Shown: one piece after another, positions 16,302 through 24,766 of the stretch
How the letters are laid out: every line of letters begins with the position of its first letter
How positions within the stretch are numbered: position 1 is the first letter of the stretch
DNA from: CAYFRC01 sp050946115
GTDB lineage: Bacteria > Bacillota > Clostridia > Christensenellales > Aristaeellaceae
Assembly: GCA_050946115.1 (NCBI GenBank)
Contig: JBMNUF010000018.1
Location: 1 to 47,585, forward strand
Reading direction: 5' to 3'
DNA length: 47,585 nt
Position numbers and translations under genes: made by a program
Notes under the pieces: generated by a model
What the model was told of the DNA's origin: nothing
The model's database searches: none
Seen by the model: only the letters and a program-made list of their open reading frames with translations

Positions 16302-16994
16302 TTACGCCTCCCCGCTCATGCGGTATCCCACCCCACGCACGGTCTCGATGTACCGATCGGCAACGCCCAATCTCTTTCTCAGCTGCATGATGTGCACGTC
16401 CACCGTGCGCGTTCCGCCGTCGTAGTCGTATCCCCATACTGTATCGAGCATAAGCTCGCGCGTCAGCACCATGCCCTTGGAATTGAGCAGCATCTTGAGC
16501 AGCTCAAATTCTTTGAGGGTCAGCGTTATCGGTTTTCCGTCTACCGTCACGCGGCGCGCACCCGGGTCCATCTCGATCTCGCCCAGCCGCAGTATCGCGT
16601 TCTGGCTGACGTTTTCCAGCCGCTCCACGCGCCGAAAGATGGCCTTGATGCGGGTGGTCAATTCGCGCATGGAGAATGGCTTGCTAATATAGTCGTCCGC
16701 GCCCATTTCGAGGCCCAAGATCATGTCGATCTCCTGGTCTTTGGCGGTCAACATGATGATGGGGATGTTTCGCGCTTTCTCCGTCTGTCGAAGCGTGCGG
16801 CACAGATCCAGCCCGTCCATGCCGGGCAGCATCCAGTCCAGCAGGAACAGGTCGGGTAGCTGATCCCCAAGCGCCGAAAGCAGCCCCTCGGCCTCGGCAA
16901 ACGCGCGAACGCGGAACCCCTCGCGCTGCAGATTGCTCTCTAAAAGCTCGCGGATTGGCGCATCATCGTCTACACAGTAGATAAGCTGATTCAT
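16302..16994 (-). CDS. phoB: Response regulator PhoB/PhoP (OmpR family)
   Basis: A 230-residue two-domain regulator. The receiver domain has acidic residues D10-D11, phosphorylation site D53 (LLDWMLPG), T83 and K105 (ISKPFS). The C-terminal winged helix (about 130-228) carries the usual OmpR-family TRTVDVHIMQLRKRL recognition segment. It activates phosphate-starvation genes, including presumably the pst genes upstream. ATG 16994 is chosen over an in-frame TTG at 17000 because GAGGAG lies six bases before it. A degraded fragment of pstB lies directly upstream. Confidence 0.94.
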   Translation of the reverse strand: MNQLIYCVDDDAPIRELLESNLQREGFRVRAFAEAEGLLSALGDQLPDLFLLDWMLPGMDGLDLCRTLRQTEKARNIPIIMLTAKDQEIDMILGLEMGADDYISKPFSMRELTTRIKAIFRRVERLENVSQNAILRLGEIEMDPGARRVTVDGKPITLTLKEFELLKMLLNSKGMVLTRELMLDTVWGYDYDGGTRTVDVHIMQLRKRLGVADRYIETVRGVGYRMSGEA

Positions 16995-17007
16995 TTGCAA
17001 CTCCTCT

Positions 17008-17137
17008 TCGTATCTTATCCGAACCGCCCGGTGACATAGTCCTGCATACGCGGATCCTTGGGAACCCGGGACATCTGTTCCGTCGCTTATATTTTATCAC
17101 TTTTGCGTGAAAAAAGAAAGCGGTTTGACGGGCAATA
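17008..17137 (-). pseudogene. Degraded duplicate of the 3' end of pstB
   Basis: This stretch aligns base for base with the last 125 or so bases of pstB (17157-17283). By hand I count about a dozen substitutions and one single-base gap over about 126 positions, and the gap breaks the reading frame. Landmark segments shared exactly include CTTATCCGAACCGCCCGGTGA and GGATCCTTGGGAACC. Homology stops abruptly at about 17137. It has no start or Walker motifs and cannot be functional. It probably arose by tandem duplication and deletion of pstB between pstB and phoB. Confidence 0.9.
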
Positions 17138-17159
17138 TTTGCAATTTTTTTTCGAAATC

Positions 17160-17912
17160 TTATCCGAACCGCCCGGTGATATAGTCCTGCGTGCGCGGAT
17201 CCTTGGGAACCTGGAACATCTGTTCCGTCGGTTCATATTCTATCACTTCTCCGTGTAAGAAGAAAGCGGTTTGATCGGCAATTCGCGCGGCCTGCTGCAT
17301 ATTATGTGTGACGATGATCACGCTCAGGTCCTCTTTCAGCTCCATCACCAGATCCTCGATGCGCGAGGTGGAGATCGGATCGAGCGCCGAGGTGGGTTCG
17401 TCCATCAACAGCACCTCGGGCTCGGCCGCCAATGCGCGCGCGATGCAAAGCCGCTGCTGTTGGCCGCCGGAGAGCGACAGCGCCGATTTGTTGAGGCGAT
17501 CCTTCACCTCATCCCAGATCGCGGCCCTTTTAAGCGAATGTTCCACGATGCCCTGCAGCTTGCCCTTGTTCTTGATGCCATAGGTGCGCGGGCCGTAGGC
17601 GATGTTATCAAATACGCTGAGCGGGAACGGGTTGGGCTTCTGAAACACCATGCCCACGCGCTTGCGCAACATACTCACATCCATGCCCTGATAGATGTCG
17701 CTCCCCGCGAGCAGCACCTGTCCGGTGATTTTTATGCCTTCGATGGCATCGTTCATGCGGTTGAGCGTCTTGAGCAGCGTGCTCTTGCCGCAGCCCGAAG
17801 GCCCGATGAACGCGGTAACCTTGCGCTCGGGTACGTCCATATTGACTTTTTTGAGCGCCTGAAAGGTACCGTAAAACAAATCCAAATCTGAAATCTCAAA
17901 CACATATGACAT
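17160..17912 (-). CDS. pstB: Phosphate ABC transporter ATP-binding protein PstB
   Basis: A 250-residue ABC ATPase. Walker A GPSGCGKST is at 37-45, Q-loop and signature LSGGQQQRLCIA at about 146-157, and Walker B VLLMDEPTSALDP follows. PstB powers PstCA for high-affinity phosphate uptake; the PstB hallmark TLNRMND after Walker A is present. ATG 17912 is used, with AAGGGG eight bases upstream, rather than an in-frame GTG at 17933. It starts six bases after the pstA stop, so they are one operon. Confidence 0.96.
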   Translation of the reverse strand: MSYVFEISDLDLFYGTFQALKKVNMDVPERKVTAFIGPSGCGKSTLLKTLNRMNDAIEGIKITGQVLLAGSDIYQGMDVSMLRKRVGMVFQKPNPFPLSVFDNIAYGPRTYGIKNKGKLQGIVEHSLKRAAIWDEVKDRLNKSALSLSGGQQQRLCIARALAAEPEVLLMDEPTSALDPISTSRIEDLVMELKEDLSVIIVTHNMQQAARIADQTAFFLHGEVIEYEPTEQMFQVPKDPRTQDYITGRFG

Positions 17913-17917
17913 GGTTT

Positions 17918-18715
17918 TTACCCCTTCTTCCACCTCGTCGTCAGCCTGACCAGCAGATTGATGCCCAGCACCACGAAAATCAGCAGCGTGGCAGTGGCGT
18001 AGGCTTCGGAGAACGCATCGGGAGTGATGGCCTCCTTTGCGAGCAGGTACAGATGCACGGAAAGCGTCCTGCCCGAACTGAGAAGGTTTGTCGGCACCTT
18101 CAGCGTCGTGCCGACGGTGAGATACACCGCGGCCGTCTCACCCACGATACGCCCGATACTGAGGATTGCGGCGGTAATTACGCCCGGCAGCGCCGTGGGA
18201 AGCACGATGCGCATCGTGGTTCGAAGCCGCCCCGCGCCCAGCGCCCAGCTGCCCTCCCGATAGGCCTGAGGCACGGACATGAGCGCCTCCTCGGTCGTCG
18301 AAATCAGAATGGGCAGAACCATGACAGCGAGCGTAAACATACCGGTCACCAGTGAAAAGCCGAACTTGAGCATCGTGCCCATCAGCACGTATCCGAACAG
18401 TCCGTAGATGATTGAGGGAATGCTGGACAGGCACTGGATGGCGAAGCGTACGGAGGAGAGCAGCTTGCCCGGTTTGGCGTACTCGCTCAGATAGATCGCC
18501 GTGCCGACGCCGATGGGCAGCGCTACGAGCAGCGTGCCCGCGATCAGATATACTGTGGTCAAAAGCTGCGGCACAAGCGACGAAAGGAAGTCCTTTGTCA
18601 GGTGGCCAAGGCCGTTTGCCATGATGAACGACAAAATCCAAACCAGCACCGCGCAGGCGGCGGCGGTTGAGAGCACCATCAGGGCCTTGACTGCAGCGTC
18701 GCGTCTCTTATTCAT
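17918..18715 (-). CDS. pstA: Phosphate ABC transporter permease PstA
   Basis: A 265-residue membrane permease with six predicted helices and the binding-protein-dependent transport loop (SVPQAYREGSWALGAGRLRT, about 156-175) that contacts PstB. ATG 18715 overlaps the pstC stop by 4 bp (ATGA), typical of tightly coupled pstC-pstA pairs. A longer in-frame start at 18748 would lie inside pstC and is less likely. Confidence 0.95.
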   Translation of the reverse strand: MNKRRDAAVKALMVLSTAAACAVLVWILSFIMANGLGHLTKDFLSSLVPQLLTTVYLIAGTLLVALPIGVGTAIYLSEYAKPGKLLSSVRFAIQCLSSIPSIIYGLFGYVLMGTMLKFGFSLVTGMFTLAVMVLPILISTTEEALMSVPQAYREGSWALGAGRLRTTMRIVLPTALPGVITAAILSIGRIVGETAAVYLTVGTTLKVPTNLLSSGRTLSVHLYLLAKEAITPDAFSEAYATATLLIFVVLGINLLVRLTTRWKKG

Positions 18716-19593
18716 TTCACCGACCCCGCCTTCTTCTGAATCCACCATAGGGTCAGATTGATTATCACGATGAACACCAGCAGTACCGTGGCGGTGGCGA
18801 ACAGCGCGCCTTCGTGGAGTCCCGTGGCGTAGCCCATCTCGATGGCGATGTTGCCAGTCAGCGTACGGGTCGGCTGGAAAAATGCTGTAAGCCCCTTGTT
18901 CAGGAAGTCGGGCATACGAGGCGTGTTACCCATTACCAGGATTACCGCCATGGTTTCGCCTACGGCGCGCCCGACGCCCAGCACGATCGCGGTGAATACG
19001 CCGGTCTTGGCCGCCGGCAGCATTACGCGATACGATGTGCCGGTAATGCTCTCGCCCAGCGCGAGCGATGCGTCCTTATACTCCTCCGGTACGGCCTTCA
19101 GCGAGGTGGACGATACGGAAATGATCGTGGGCAGAATCATCATCGCCAATATGATGATGCCCGCGAGCAGGCTGTTGCCGCCGTAGCCGCCCGACCACCT
19201 GTCGATCGTGGGCACGATCAGCGTCAGCCCGAAGAAGCCGTATACGACGGACGGAATGGCAGCCAGCAGCTCGATCACGACCTGCGCCGCATCCGCCAAT
19301 TTCTTGGGCGCAAGCTGTGTCAGAAACAGCGCCGCAAGGATCGAAATCGGCGCACCTACAATCACCGCACCCATCGTGACCAGGATCGAACTGACGATCA
19401 TGGGCAGAATGCCGAATAGTTCCGCCGACGGCATCCACAAATCGCCCGAAATGAACTCCCAAATGCCGATCTCGCGCAGTGCGGGCACGCCTTTCATCAG
19501 AATGAACCACAGAATCAAACCCAGCGCGACCACGGAAATGACCGCGCTGAGCAGGAACAGTGCTTCAATTATTTTTTGTGAAGTACGGTTCAT
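18712..19593 (-). CDS. pstC: Phosphate ABC transporter permease PstC
   Basis: A 293-residue permease with six predicted helices, a cytoplasmic N-terminus, a periplasmic-type loop between helices 1 and 2, and the EAA-like loop AVPEEYKDASLALGESITG in the second half. AGAGGT overlapping the pstS stop serves as ribosome site for ATG 19593. It forms the membrane channel with PstA. Confidence 0.95.
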   Translation of the reverse strand: MNRTSQKIIEALFLLSAVISVVALGLILWFILMKGVPALREIGIWEFISGDLWMPSAELFGILPMIVSSILVTMGAVIVGAPISILAALFLTQLAPKKLADAAQVVIELLAAIPSVVYGFFGLTLIVPTIDRWSGGYGGNSLLAGIIILAMMILPTIISVSSTSLKAVPEEYKDASLALGESITGTSYRVMLPAAKTGVFTAIVLGVGRAVGETMAVILVMGNTPRMPDFLNKGLTAFFQPTRTLTGNIAIEMGYATGLHEGALFATATVLLVFIVIINLTLWWIQKKAGSVK

Positions 19594-19608
19594 GGTTGCA
19601 GTTACCTC

Positions 19609-20418
19609 TTACCCCATCGTGATGTAGTGGTTATCCCCCACAATCTGCTGACCCTCCGCGCTCAGGATAAAGTCGATCAGCGCCTGCACATCGGCACTCG
19701 GTTCGCCCTTGGTGACCACGATGAACGGGCGGGCGATGGCGTAGGTGTTGTTCTTGATGTTCTCGGGAGTCGCATCCACGTCGTCGATCTTCATGGCGAC
19801 CAGGGTGTCGTCCACGCTGCCAAGGCTCAGGTAGCCGATGGCGCCCTTCTTGGTTGCCACGTTCTGCTTGACTTCGCCGTTGCCGCTGGCAATGATCGGG
19901 TACGCCAGATCAACCAGGCTCACCTTCTTGCCGTCCTTCTCGGTGGTCAGCTCGAGCAGTTCTTCAAAAGCATCGCGGGTGCCGCTTCCGGCTTCGCGGG
20001 AGATCAGAACGATGGGGGCATCCTCGCCGCCAAGGTCCTTCCAGTTGGTGATCTCGCCCTTGAACACCTGCATTACCTGCTCCTTGGTAAGGCCCTTCAC
20101 GGGGTTCTCGGGGTTCACGACCACGGCGATGCCGTCCATGGCGATGACGGTGGGCGTCAGCTCAGCCAGTTCCGCTTCCTTCAGGTTGCGGGAAGACATG
20201 CCCAGATCCGCGGTGCCTTCGATGGCAGCCTTGATGCCTGCAGAAGAGCCCGTGCCCTGCACTTCGCACTCGACAGTCTTGTCGGGGAACGCAGCGACCA
20301 GCTTCTCCATTAGGGGGGTGACAGAGGTGGAGCCCTGAATCGAGAGCTTGCCTTCGGCGAGCGCCGCGCCGGAAAGGAGCATCAGAGCCGCAAGAACCAT
20401 ACATACGAGTTTCTTCAT
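19609..20418 (-). CDS. pstS: Phosphate-binding protein PstS
   Basis: A 269-residue phosphate-binding protein. Signal peptide 1-22 (MKKLVCMVLAALMLLSGAALA) with an AxA site before EGKLS. The mature protein has phosphate-binding motifs near the N-terminus (IQGSTSVTPL), the TGSSAGIKAAIEGTADLGMSSR loop and SREAGSGTRDAF. There is no lipobox cysteine at the cleavage site, unlike most Firmicute PstS lipoproteins. GAGAGGGAAAC precedes ATG 20418. It is the first gene of the leftward pst-pho operon. No convincing Pho box was recognised upstream, though a 9-bp-period direct repeat TTCGGTT (20501-20516) is present. Confidence 0.95.
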   Translation of the reverse strand: MKKLVCMVLAALMLLSGAALAEGKLSIQGSTSVTPLMEKLVAAFPDKTVECEVQGTGSSAGIKAAIEGTADLGMSSRNLKEAELAELTPTVIAMDGIAVVVNPENPVKGLTKEQVMQVFKGEITNWKDLGGEDAPIVLISREAGSGTRDAFEELLELTTEKDGKKVSLVDLAYPIIASGNGEVKQNVATKKGAIGYLSLGSVDDTLVAMKIDDVDATPENIKNNTYAIARPFIVVTKGEPSADVQALIDFILSAEGQQIVGDNHYITMG

Positions 20419-20570
20419 TGTTGTTTCCCTCTCTTTCTTTTTTGGTCCCAAGGGAAGTATACGAATCTAGTATCATGTCCGCGTACGGGACCTGGAAAAC
20501 TTCGGTTAATTCGGTTTTCCCTACGGAATGTATGATTGTTTGGTGTCGAATACGGACTGAAAGGCGGAAA

Positions 20571-20625
20571 CCTTTCGAAAAGATGTGCAAAAAACGTTGT
20601 AAATATATGATGCTCTTTCGAAAGG
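20571..20625. repeat. Inverted repeat CCTTTCGAAA / TTTCGAAAGG
   Basis: Two perfect 10-bp arms, CCTTTCGAAA (20571-20580) and TTTCGAAAGG (20616-20625), separated by 35 bp. Each arm is itself nearly palindromic (TTTCGAAA), and GAAAGGCGG recurs next to both arms. It lies about 150-210 bp upstream of the pstS start. It could be paired operator sites or a hairpin. Confidence 0.55.
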
Positions 20626-21177
20626 CGGGATAGAAAGCACGGATTCCCCGATACGACGGATTCGATTTTTTGTGGGTGGAACGGGTTGAGACGGGGTATC
20701 CGTAGCGACACGTCGCGGTACATATCGCATTGAAGAGAAGGAAGCCGCCGAGCCTCTCTTTCAGTTCCGCAAGCAGAGTCTCTACGCCCGGCAGAGCGAC
20801 GGCGCGATCGAGCCCCGAATGCGTATCCGTATAGCCGACCATGAGCCTGCTCTTTCGGCGAATTTATGTATCCGCACGCCTTTTGTCGCCGAATTCCAAT
20901 TCGCAGCCATGCGTTCCCACAAGGAGATTTGGACCGATATTCGCCGAGCAAGGCGCCCTTTCGACGGCAGCAATTTTCCTTCCCACCCGATATTCCACGT
21001 CGTACCGGCGCGCCTTTGAGTCCGGCGGGCAGCCAAAGGAATCCGCGGTTTCGTGCTGTGCGTTATGCAAAGAGAATCGAACGGACGCGGTCGATGACCC
21101 GTCCGTCAAACCAACGGGCTTTTTCAATCTGCGGGTCATAAAACTTCGTCATGGCAGCCCCACGCTGAGCGCTTTAC

Positions 21178-21210
21178 GAAAACGGGGAGCCGTACATCCG
21201 TACGGCCCCC
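21178..21210 (-). terminator. Intrinsic terminator of the sugar ABC operon
   Basis: On the minus strand GGGGGCCGTAC (21210-21200) pairs with GTACGGC-A-CCCC-type sequence (21195-21184, one bulge) around a four-base loop and is followed by GTTTTC. It lies 42 bases after the binding-protein stop. Confidence 0.75.
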
Positions 21211-21251
21211 GACTATGGCGCTGTCGCCAAAGAAACGAAAGGCTACTTCGA

Positions 21252-22232
21252 TCAGCCCAGAATGTCGCGATAGTTTTCGGGCGTGGTGATTACGGCGGGC
21301 ACCGCGACGGACATCTCGACTTCCTTGCCATCGATGATGTCGAACAGGGTGTTCACGCTGGTAACGCCGATGGCGACATCGGAGAAGTACGGGGAAGCCT
21401 TCAGGCAGGAGCCCTTCTCATACTCTTCGGCGGCCATGTAAGCGCCCATGCCGACGCAGGCGGAGTCGGCCTCCAGGCCTGCGGTCTCGATGGCGCGCAC
21501 GACGCCGATGATTCCCTCTTCGTTGGCGCCCATGACCAGCCACTTGGTGATCTGGGGATTGCCGGTGATGACGGCGGCGGAAGCGATGTTGCCTTTCTCG
21601 GTGGTGCCGTCATAGTCGGCGAAGAACAGGCGGCCGGTCTCCTCGAACTGCGGGTAGTTCGCCTTCATCACATCGTACTCGGCATCGGTGCGCGGTACGC
21701 AGGAGGACACGGTGGACATGGTCATCAGCAGTACGCCGCAGGCCGGATCGTCGGCGAGGTCGTTTTCGGCGATGTACTGGCACATCCACTCGGCGCAGGA
21801 TTTGCCGATGTCGTAGCCGGCGATGCCGACCCAGGGCACGAGCTTGTTGCCTTCGGCATCTTCCAGCGCGTCGTCACAGGCGACGACGGGAATGCCGTAC
21901 TCTTTGCAGGTGTCTACCACGTTCTGGGACATGGTCTGGTCGTTGGGGCACATCACGATGCCGTCCGCGCCGTCCGCGTGCGCCTGCTCGATGGCATCCA
22001 TCATCTTCTGGCCTTCCAGGGCGATGTCGATGTACTTAAAGGTGCCGCCGGCTTCTTCAACGGTCTTTCTGGCCGCTGCGCCTTCGTTGATGAACCATTC
22101 CTGATCGCCGGACTTGTAAATTCCGTACACCAACAGCTTTCCGTCGCCGTTGTTGTCGTGCGCAACTTCCGCAAGCGCGCAGGTGCCGATCGCCAGCATG
22201 GCGATCAAGACGAGAGACAGGATCTTCTTCAT
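21252..22232 (-). CDS. Sugar-binding protein of an ABC transporter (arabinose-binding AraF-like)
   Basis: A 326-residue periplasmic-binding-protein type I. Signal peptide 1-21 ends ALA before EVAHDN; C18 is not in a lipobox context. The segment WLVMGANEEGIIGVVRAIETAGL and the overall layout resemble L-arabinose-binding AraF more than ribose- or galactose-binding proteins. It captures a monosaccharide for the permease and ATPase encoded upstream. ATG 22232 has CGGAGGG eight bases before it. Last gene of the AraC-ATPase-permease-binding protein operon. The exact sugar is uncertain. Confidence 0.85.
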   Translation of the reverse strand: MKKILSLVLIAMLAIGTCALAEVAHDNNGDGKLLVYGIYKSGDQEWFINEGAAARKTVEEAGGTFKYIDIALEGQKMMDAIEQAHADGADGIVMCPNDQTMSQNVVDTCKEYGIPVVACDDALEDAEGNKLVPWVGIAGYDIGKSCAEWMCQYIAENDLADDPACGVLLMTMSTVSSCVPRTDAEYDVMKANYPQFEETGRLFFADYDGTTEKGNIASAAVITGNPQITKWLVMGANEEGIIGVVRAIETAGLEADSACVGMGAYMAAEEYEKGSCLKASPYFSDVAIGVTSVNTLFDIIDGKEVEMSVAVPAVITTPENYRDILG

Positions 22233-22286
22233 GTTTGGTTCCCTCCGTTTTTTTATTGCAAAGCCATCCCATGGCCTTGTCAACCG

Positions 22287-23258
22287 TTATGTTCGGCTCC
22301 TCTTGCTTTCCAAAAGCAGCCGCTTTTCGTTGTTGGTCTTGCGGATATAGTCCGCGGTCAGCGCGAGAAGCAGCAATACGCCCTTGCCTACGAACTGCCA
22401 GAAGTTGGCATTTGGGATGCCGACCATGTTCAGCCCCGTATTGAAGGTCTGAATCAGCAGAACGCCGATTACCGTGCCGACCATGTTGCCCACGCCGCCG
22501 CCAAAGGAGACGCCGCCCAATATGACTGCGGTGATGGCGTCAAACTCCAAATCTTTGTTCGCGGACGGCTGGCCGGACTGCATGCGCGCCACGTACATGA
22601 TTCCGCCGATGCTGCACAGGATACCCATCAGGACGAACGAAATCGTCACGATGCGCTTCGGGTTCATGCCCGCAAGGCGCGCAGCCTGCGCGTTGCCGCC
22701 GATGGCGTAAATGCTGCGACCGAAGCGGGTCTTTGCGAGCACGATGCCGCCGATGATGAAGGCGATGATCATGAGCCACACGGAGAACGGCAAGCCCATT
22801 AGCCTCGTCTTTCCTATCCATATGAATGTTTTGTCCACGATGCCCACAGATTTGCCGTCGCAGATAATGTAGGCGAAGCCGCGCATCACCGACTGCGTAA
22901 CCAGCGTTGCGATAAACGCTTCGAGCTTGAGCTCATTCACCATAAACGCATTGCACAATCCCACGATCACGCCCACACACATCGTCATCAGCAGCACTAC
23001 GACAAACGGCATACCGCGTCCCACGAGGATGGCGCTGAACACGCCCAAAAAGGCGACCAGCGCGCCGGGACTCAGGTCGTTATGCCCCGCGATGATCAGG
23101 TAGGTGTGGCCGATGGCAACCATGCCCACCAAAGACGCCGCGGTCAGGATATTGATCATATTCGTCATCGTCAGAAAGTTTCTGTTCAGCAGCGAGAAAC
23201 CCGCGATGACGATGATGAGTGCGATGACCAGCACGAGCAGATTGCCAAACTTCTTCAC
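22287..23258 (-). CDS. Sugar ABC transporter permease (RbsC/AraH-like, CUT2)
   Basis: A 323-residue membrane protein with about ten hydrophobic segments and the CUT2 motif GRSIYAIGGNAQAARLAGMN (about 193-212), which couples to the ATPase, plus ITAVILGGVSFGGGVG near the C-terminus. GTG 23258 is the start, with GGAGGAAAAA upstream; it overlaps the ATPase stop by 4 bp (GTGA). A single permease serves as a homodimer in this family. Confidence 0.92.
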   Translation of the reverse strand: MKKFGNLLVLVIALIIVIAGFSLLNRNFLTMTNMINILTAASLVGMVAIGHTYLIIAGHNDLSPGALVAFLGVFSAILVGRGMPFVVVLLMTMCVGVIVGLCNAFMVNELKLEAFIATLVTQSVMRGFAYIICDGKSVGIVDKTFIWIGKTRLMGLPFSVWLMIIAFIIGGIVLAKTRFGRSIYAIGGNAQAARLAGMNPKRIVTISFVLMGILCSIGGIMYVARMQSGQPSANKDLEFDAITAVILGGVSFGGGVGNMVGTVIGVLLIQTFNTGLNMVGIPNANFWQFVGKGVLLLLALTADYIRKTNNEKRLLLESKRSRT

Positions 23259-24757
23259 GGTTTTTCCTCCTCTATCATGCTCAGGCTGAGCAGCTTTTCC
23301 TCGGTCGCTTCGCCGCGCGGTACCTCGCCGCTGATCTTGCGGTTGCGCATTACGATGATGCGGTCAGACAGGCCGATAATCTCCGGAAGCTCCGAGGAAA
23401 CCAGGATCACGCCGAGCCCCTGCTTGGCGAACGAACAAATCATATGGTAGAATTCCGACTTCGCGCCGACATCGATGCCTTTGGTGGGCTCGTCCAGAAT
23501 GAGGACTTTTGGCTTCGTCACCATGCCGCGCGCCACGATGCACTTTTGCTGGTTGCCGCCGGAAAGCTCCACGATTTTCTTGTCGGCGGAAGGCGTGCGA
23601 ATGTTGAAATCGCGGATGCAGTCTTCGGCAACCTTCGCTTCCTTCGCGGTGCTGATAAAGCCGAGGCGGTCGGAGTTCTCCGCCAGCAGGGAGATGTTGA
23701 TGTTTCCGGAAACGGATAAATTTGACAAAACGCCCTGCGTCTTCCTGTCTTCCGGAACGAGGATGATGCCGAGGCGCTGCGCCTGCGCAGGCATTTTGCA
23801 ATCGATCGGCGCGCCTTCCAGATATACCTCGCCCTTGGTCTTCCGGTCCGCGCCGACCAGTGCGCGCATCACCTCGGTGCGCCCCGCGCCTACCAGCCCG
23901 GAAAAGCCCAAAATCTCGCCCCGATGCAGCTTGAACGAAACGCCGTCCACAAAGTCGCTTTCAAGGTCTTTGACCTCCAGCAGGACATCGCCGATCTGTT
24001 TGTCGCGGTCCAACGTGTCGTAGATGTCGCCCAGATCGCGCCCGACCATCAGGCGGATCATCTCCGCCTCGGAGGCTTCCTTCGCATCGAGCATCTTGAC
24101 GAATCTGCCGTCCTTGAAGATGGCGACCTTGTCTGCAATCTGTTTGATTTCGCTCATGCGGTGGGAAACATAGATGATGATCTTTCCCTCGGAGCGGAGT
24201 TTGCGAATGATCCTGAACAGGCACTCGATCTCGGCATCGGAAAGCGAAGCCGTAGGCTCGTCAAAGCAGATGACCTTCAGATTCTCCCGACTGTAGGACT
24301 TCATGATCTCTACCATTTGCTGAAAAGCGATGGGAAGATCAGCCACCTTTGCGGTGGGAGAGATGGGGAGATTGAAATCGTCGATGATGCGCTGCGCCAT
24401 GCCGTTCAGCGTGCGGGCATCCACGAGGGCGCCCTTGACCGGGAGCCGACCGAGATAGATGTTTTCCGCCACGGACAGTGCCGGCAGCACCTGACGTTCC
24501 TGATAAATCACGCTGATGCCGGATTCGATGGCCTCGTGCGGGTTTTTGAATTGCACCTGACGGCCGTCGATCAGGTATTCGCCCCCGTCAGGGTGGTAAT
24601 CGCCGTTCAGCGTCTTGAGCAGCGTGGATTTGCCCGCGCCGTTTTCGCCGAGAAACGCCAGAACCTCGCCGCCGAACGCGGAAAAGCTCACGTCATCCAG
24701 CGCCTTGACGCCGGGGAAATACTTTGTGATGTGCTTGAACTCCAGGGTATATGCCAT
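23255..24757 (-). CDS. Sugar ABC transporter ATP-binding protein (MglA/AraG/RbsA-like, CUT2)
   Basis: A 500-residue tandem ABC ATPase. The N-terminal half has an intact Walker A GENGAGKST (37-45) but a degenerate signature (DLPIAFQQMVEI). The C-terminal half has the degenerate Walker A GLVGAGRTE and an intact signature LSGGNQQK with Walker B VLILDEPTKGID. This asymmetric layout is normal for CUT2 monosaccharide importers. GAGAGGTGA lies upstream of ATG 24757, and the gene begins just after the AraC stop at 24767. Confidence 0.94.
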   Translation of the reverse strand: MAYTLEFKHITKYFPGVKALDDVSFSAFGGEVLAFLGENGAGKSTLLKTLNGDYHPDGGEYLIDGRQVQFKNPHEAIESGISVIYQERQVLPALSVAENIYLGRLPVKGALVDARTLNGMAQRIIDDFNLPISPTAKVADLPIAFQQMVEIMKSYSRENLKVICFDEPTASLSDAEIECLFRIIRKLRSEGKIIIYVSHRMSEIKQIADKVAIFKDGRFVKMLDAKEASEAEMIRLMVGRDLGDIYDTLDRDKQIGDVLLEVKDLESDFVDGVSFKLHRGEILGFSGLVGAGRTEVMRALVGADRKTKGEVYLEGAPIDCKMPAQAQRLGIILVPEDRKTQGVLSNLSVSGNINISLLAENSDRLGFISTAKEAKVAEDCIRDFNIRTPSADKKIVELSGGNQQKCIVARGMVTKPKVLILDEPTKGIDVGAKSEFYHMICSFAKQGLGVILVSSELPEIIGLSDRIIVMRNRKISGEVPRGEATEEKLLSLSMIEEEKP

Positions 24758-24766
24758 ATCGTCGAA

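Larger units (their letters stand above)
20419..21251. other. Long intergenic region upstream of pstS
   Basis: About 830 bp without a supported gene. It must hold the pst promoter; a weak candidate -10 GATACT on the minus strand is at about 20472-20477. It also holds the inverted repeat at 20571-20625, a short TTCGGTT direct repeat at 20501-20516, and the terminator of the sugar ABC operon at 21178-21210. The part from 20650 to 21140 has several short overlapping open frames on both strands but none with a ribosome site or recognisable family; it may be decayed coding sequence. Confidence 0.5.

Noticed and set aside
17008..17137. A short open frame in the pstB repeat as a small regulatory gene
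   Set aside because: A one-base gap breaks the pstB frame and no ribosome site precedes any start; decay explains it better.
11090..20418. copA as part of the pst-pho operon
   Set aside because: A terminator-like structure lies after phoU and copA has its own leader with a palindrome, so it is probably an independent unit.
20841..22802. 653-codon plus-strand frame over the sugar-binding protein and permease
   Set aside because: Antisense shadow of two well-identified genes. Its upstream part in the 20.8-21.2 kb gap has no ribosome site or recognisable domain.
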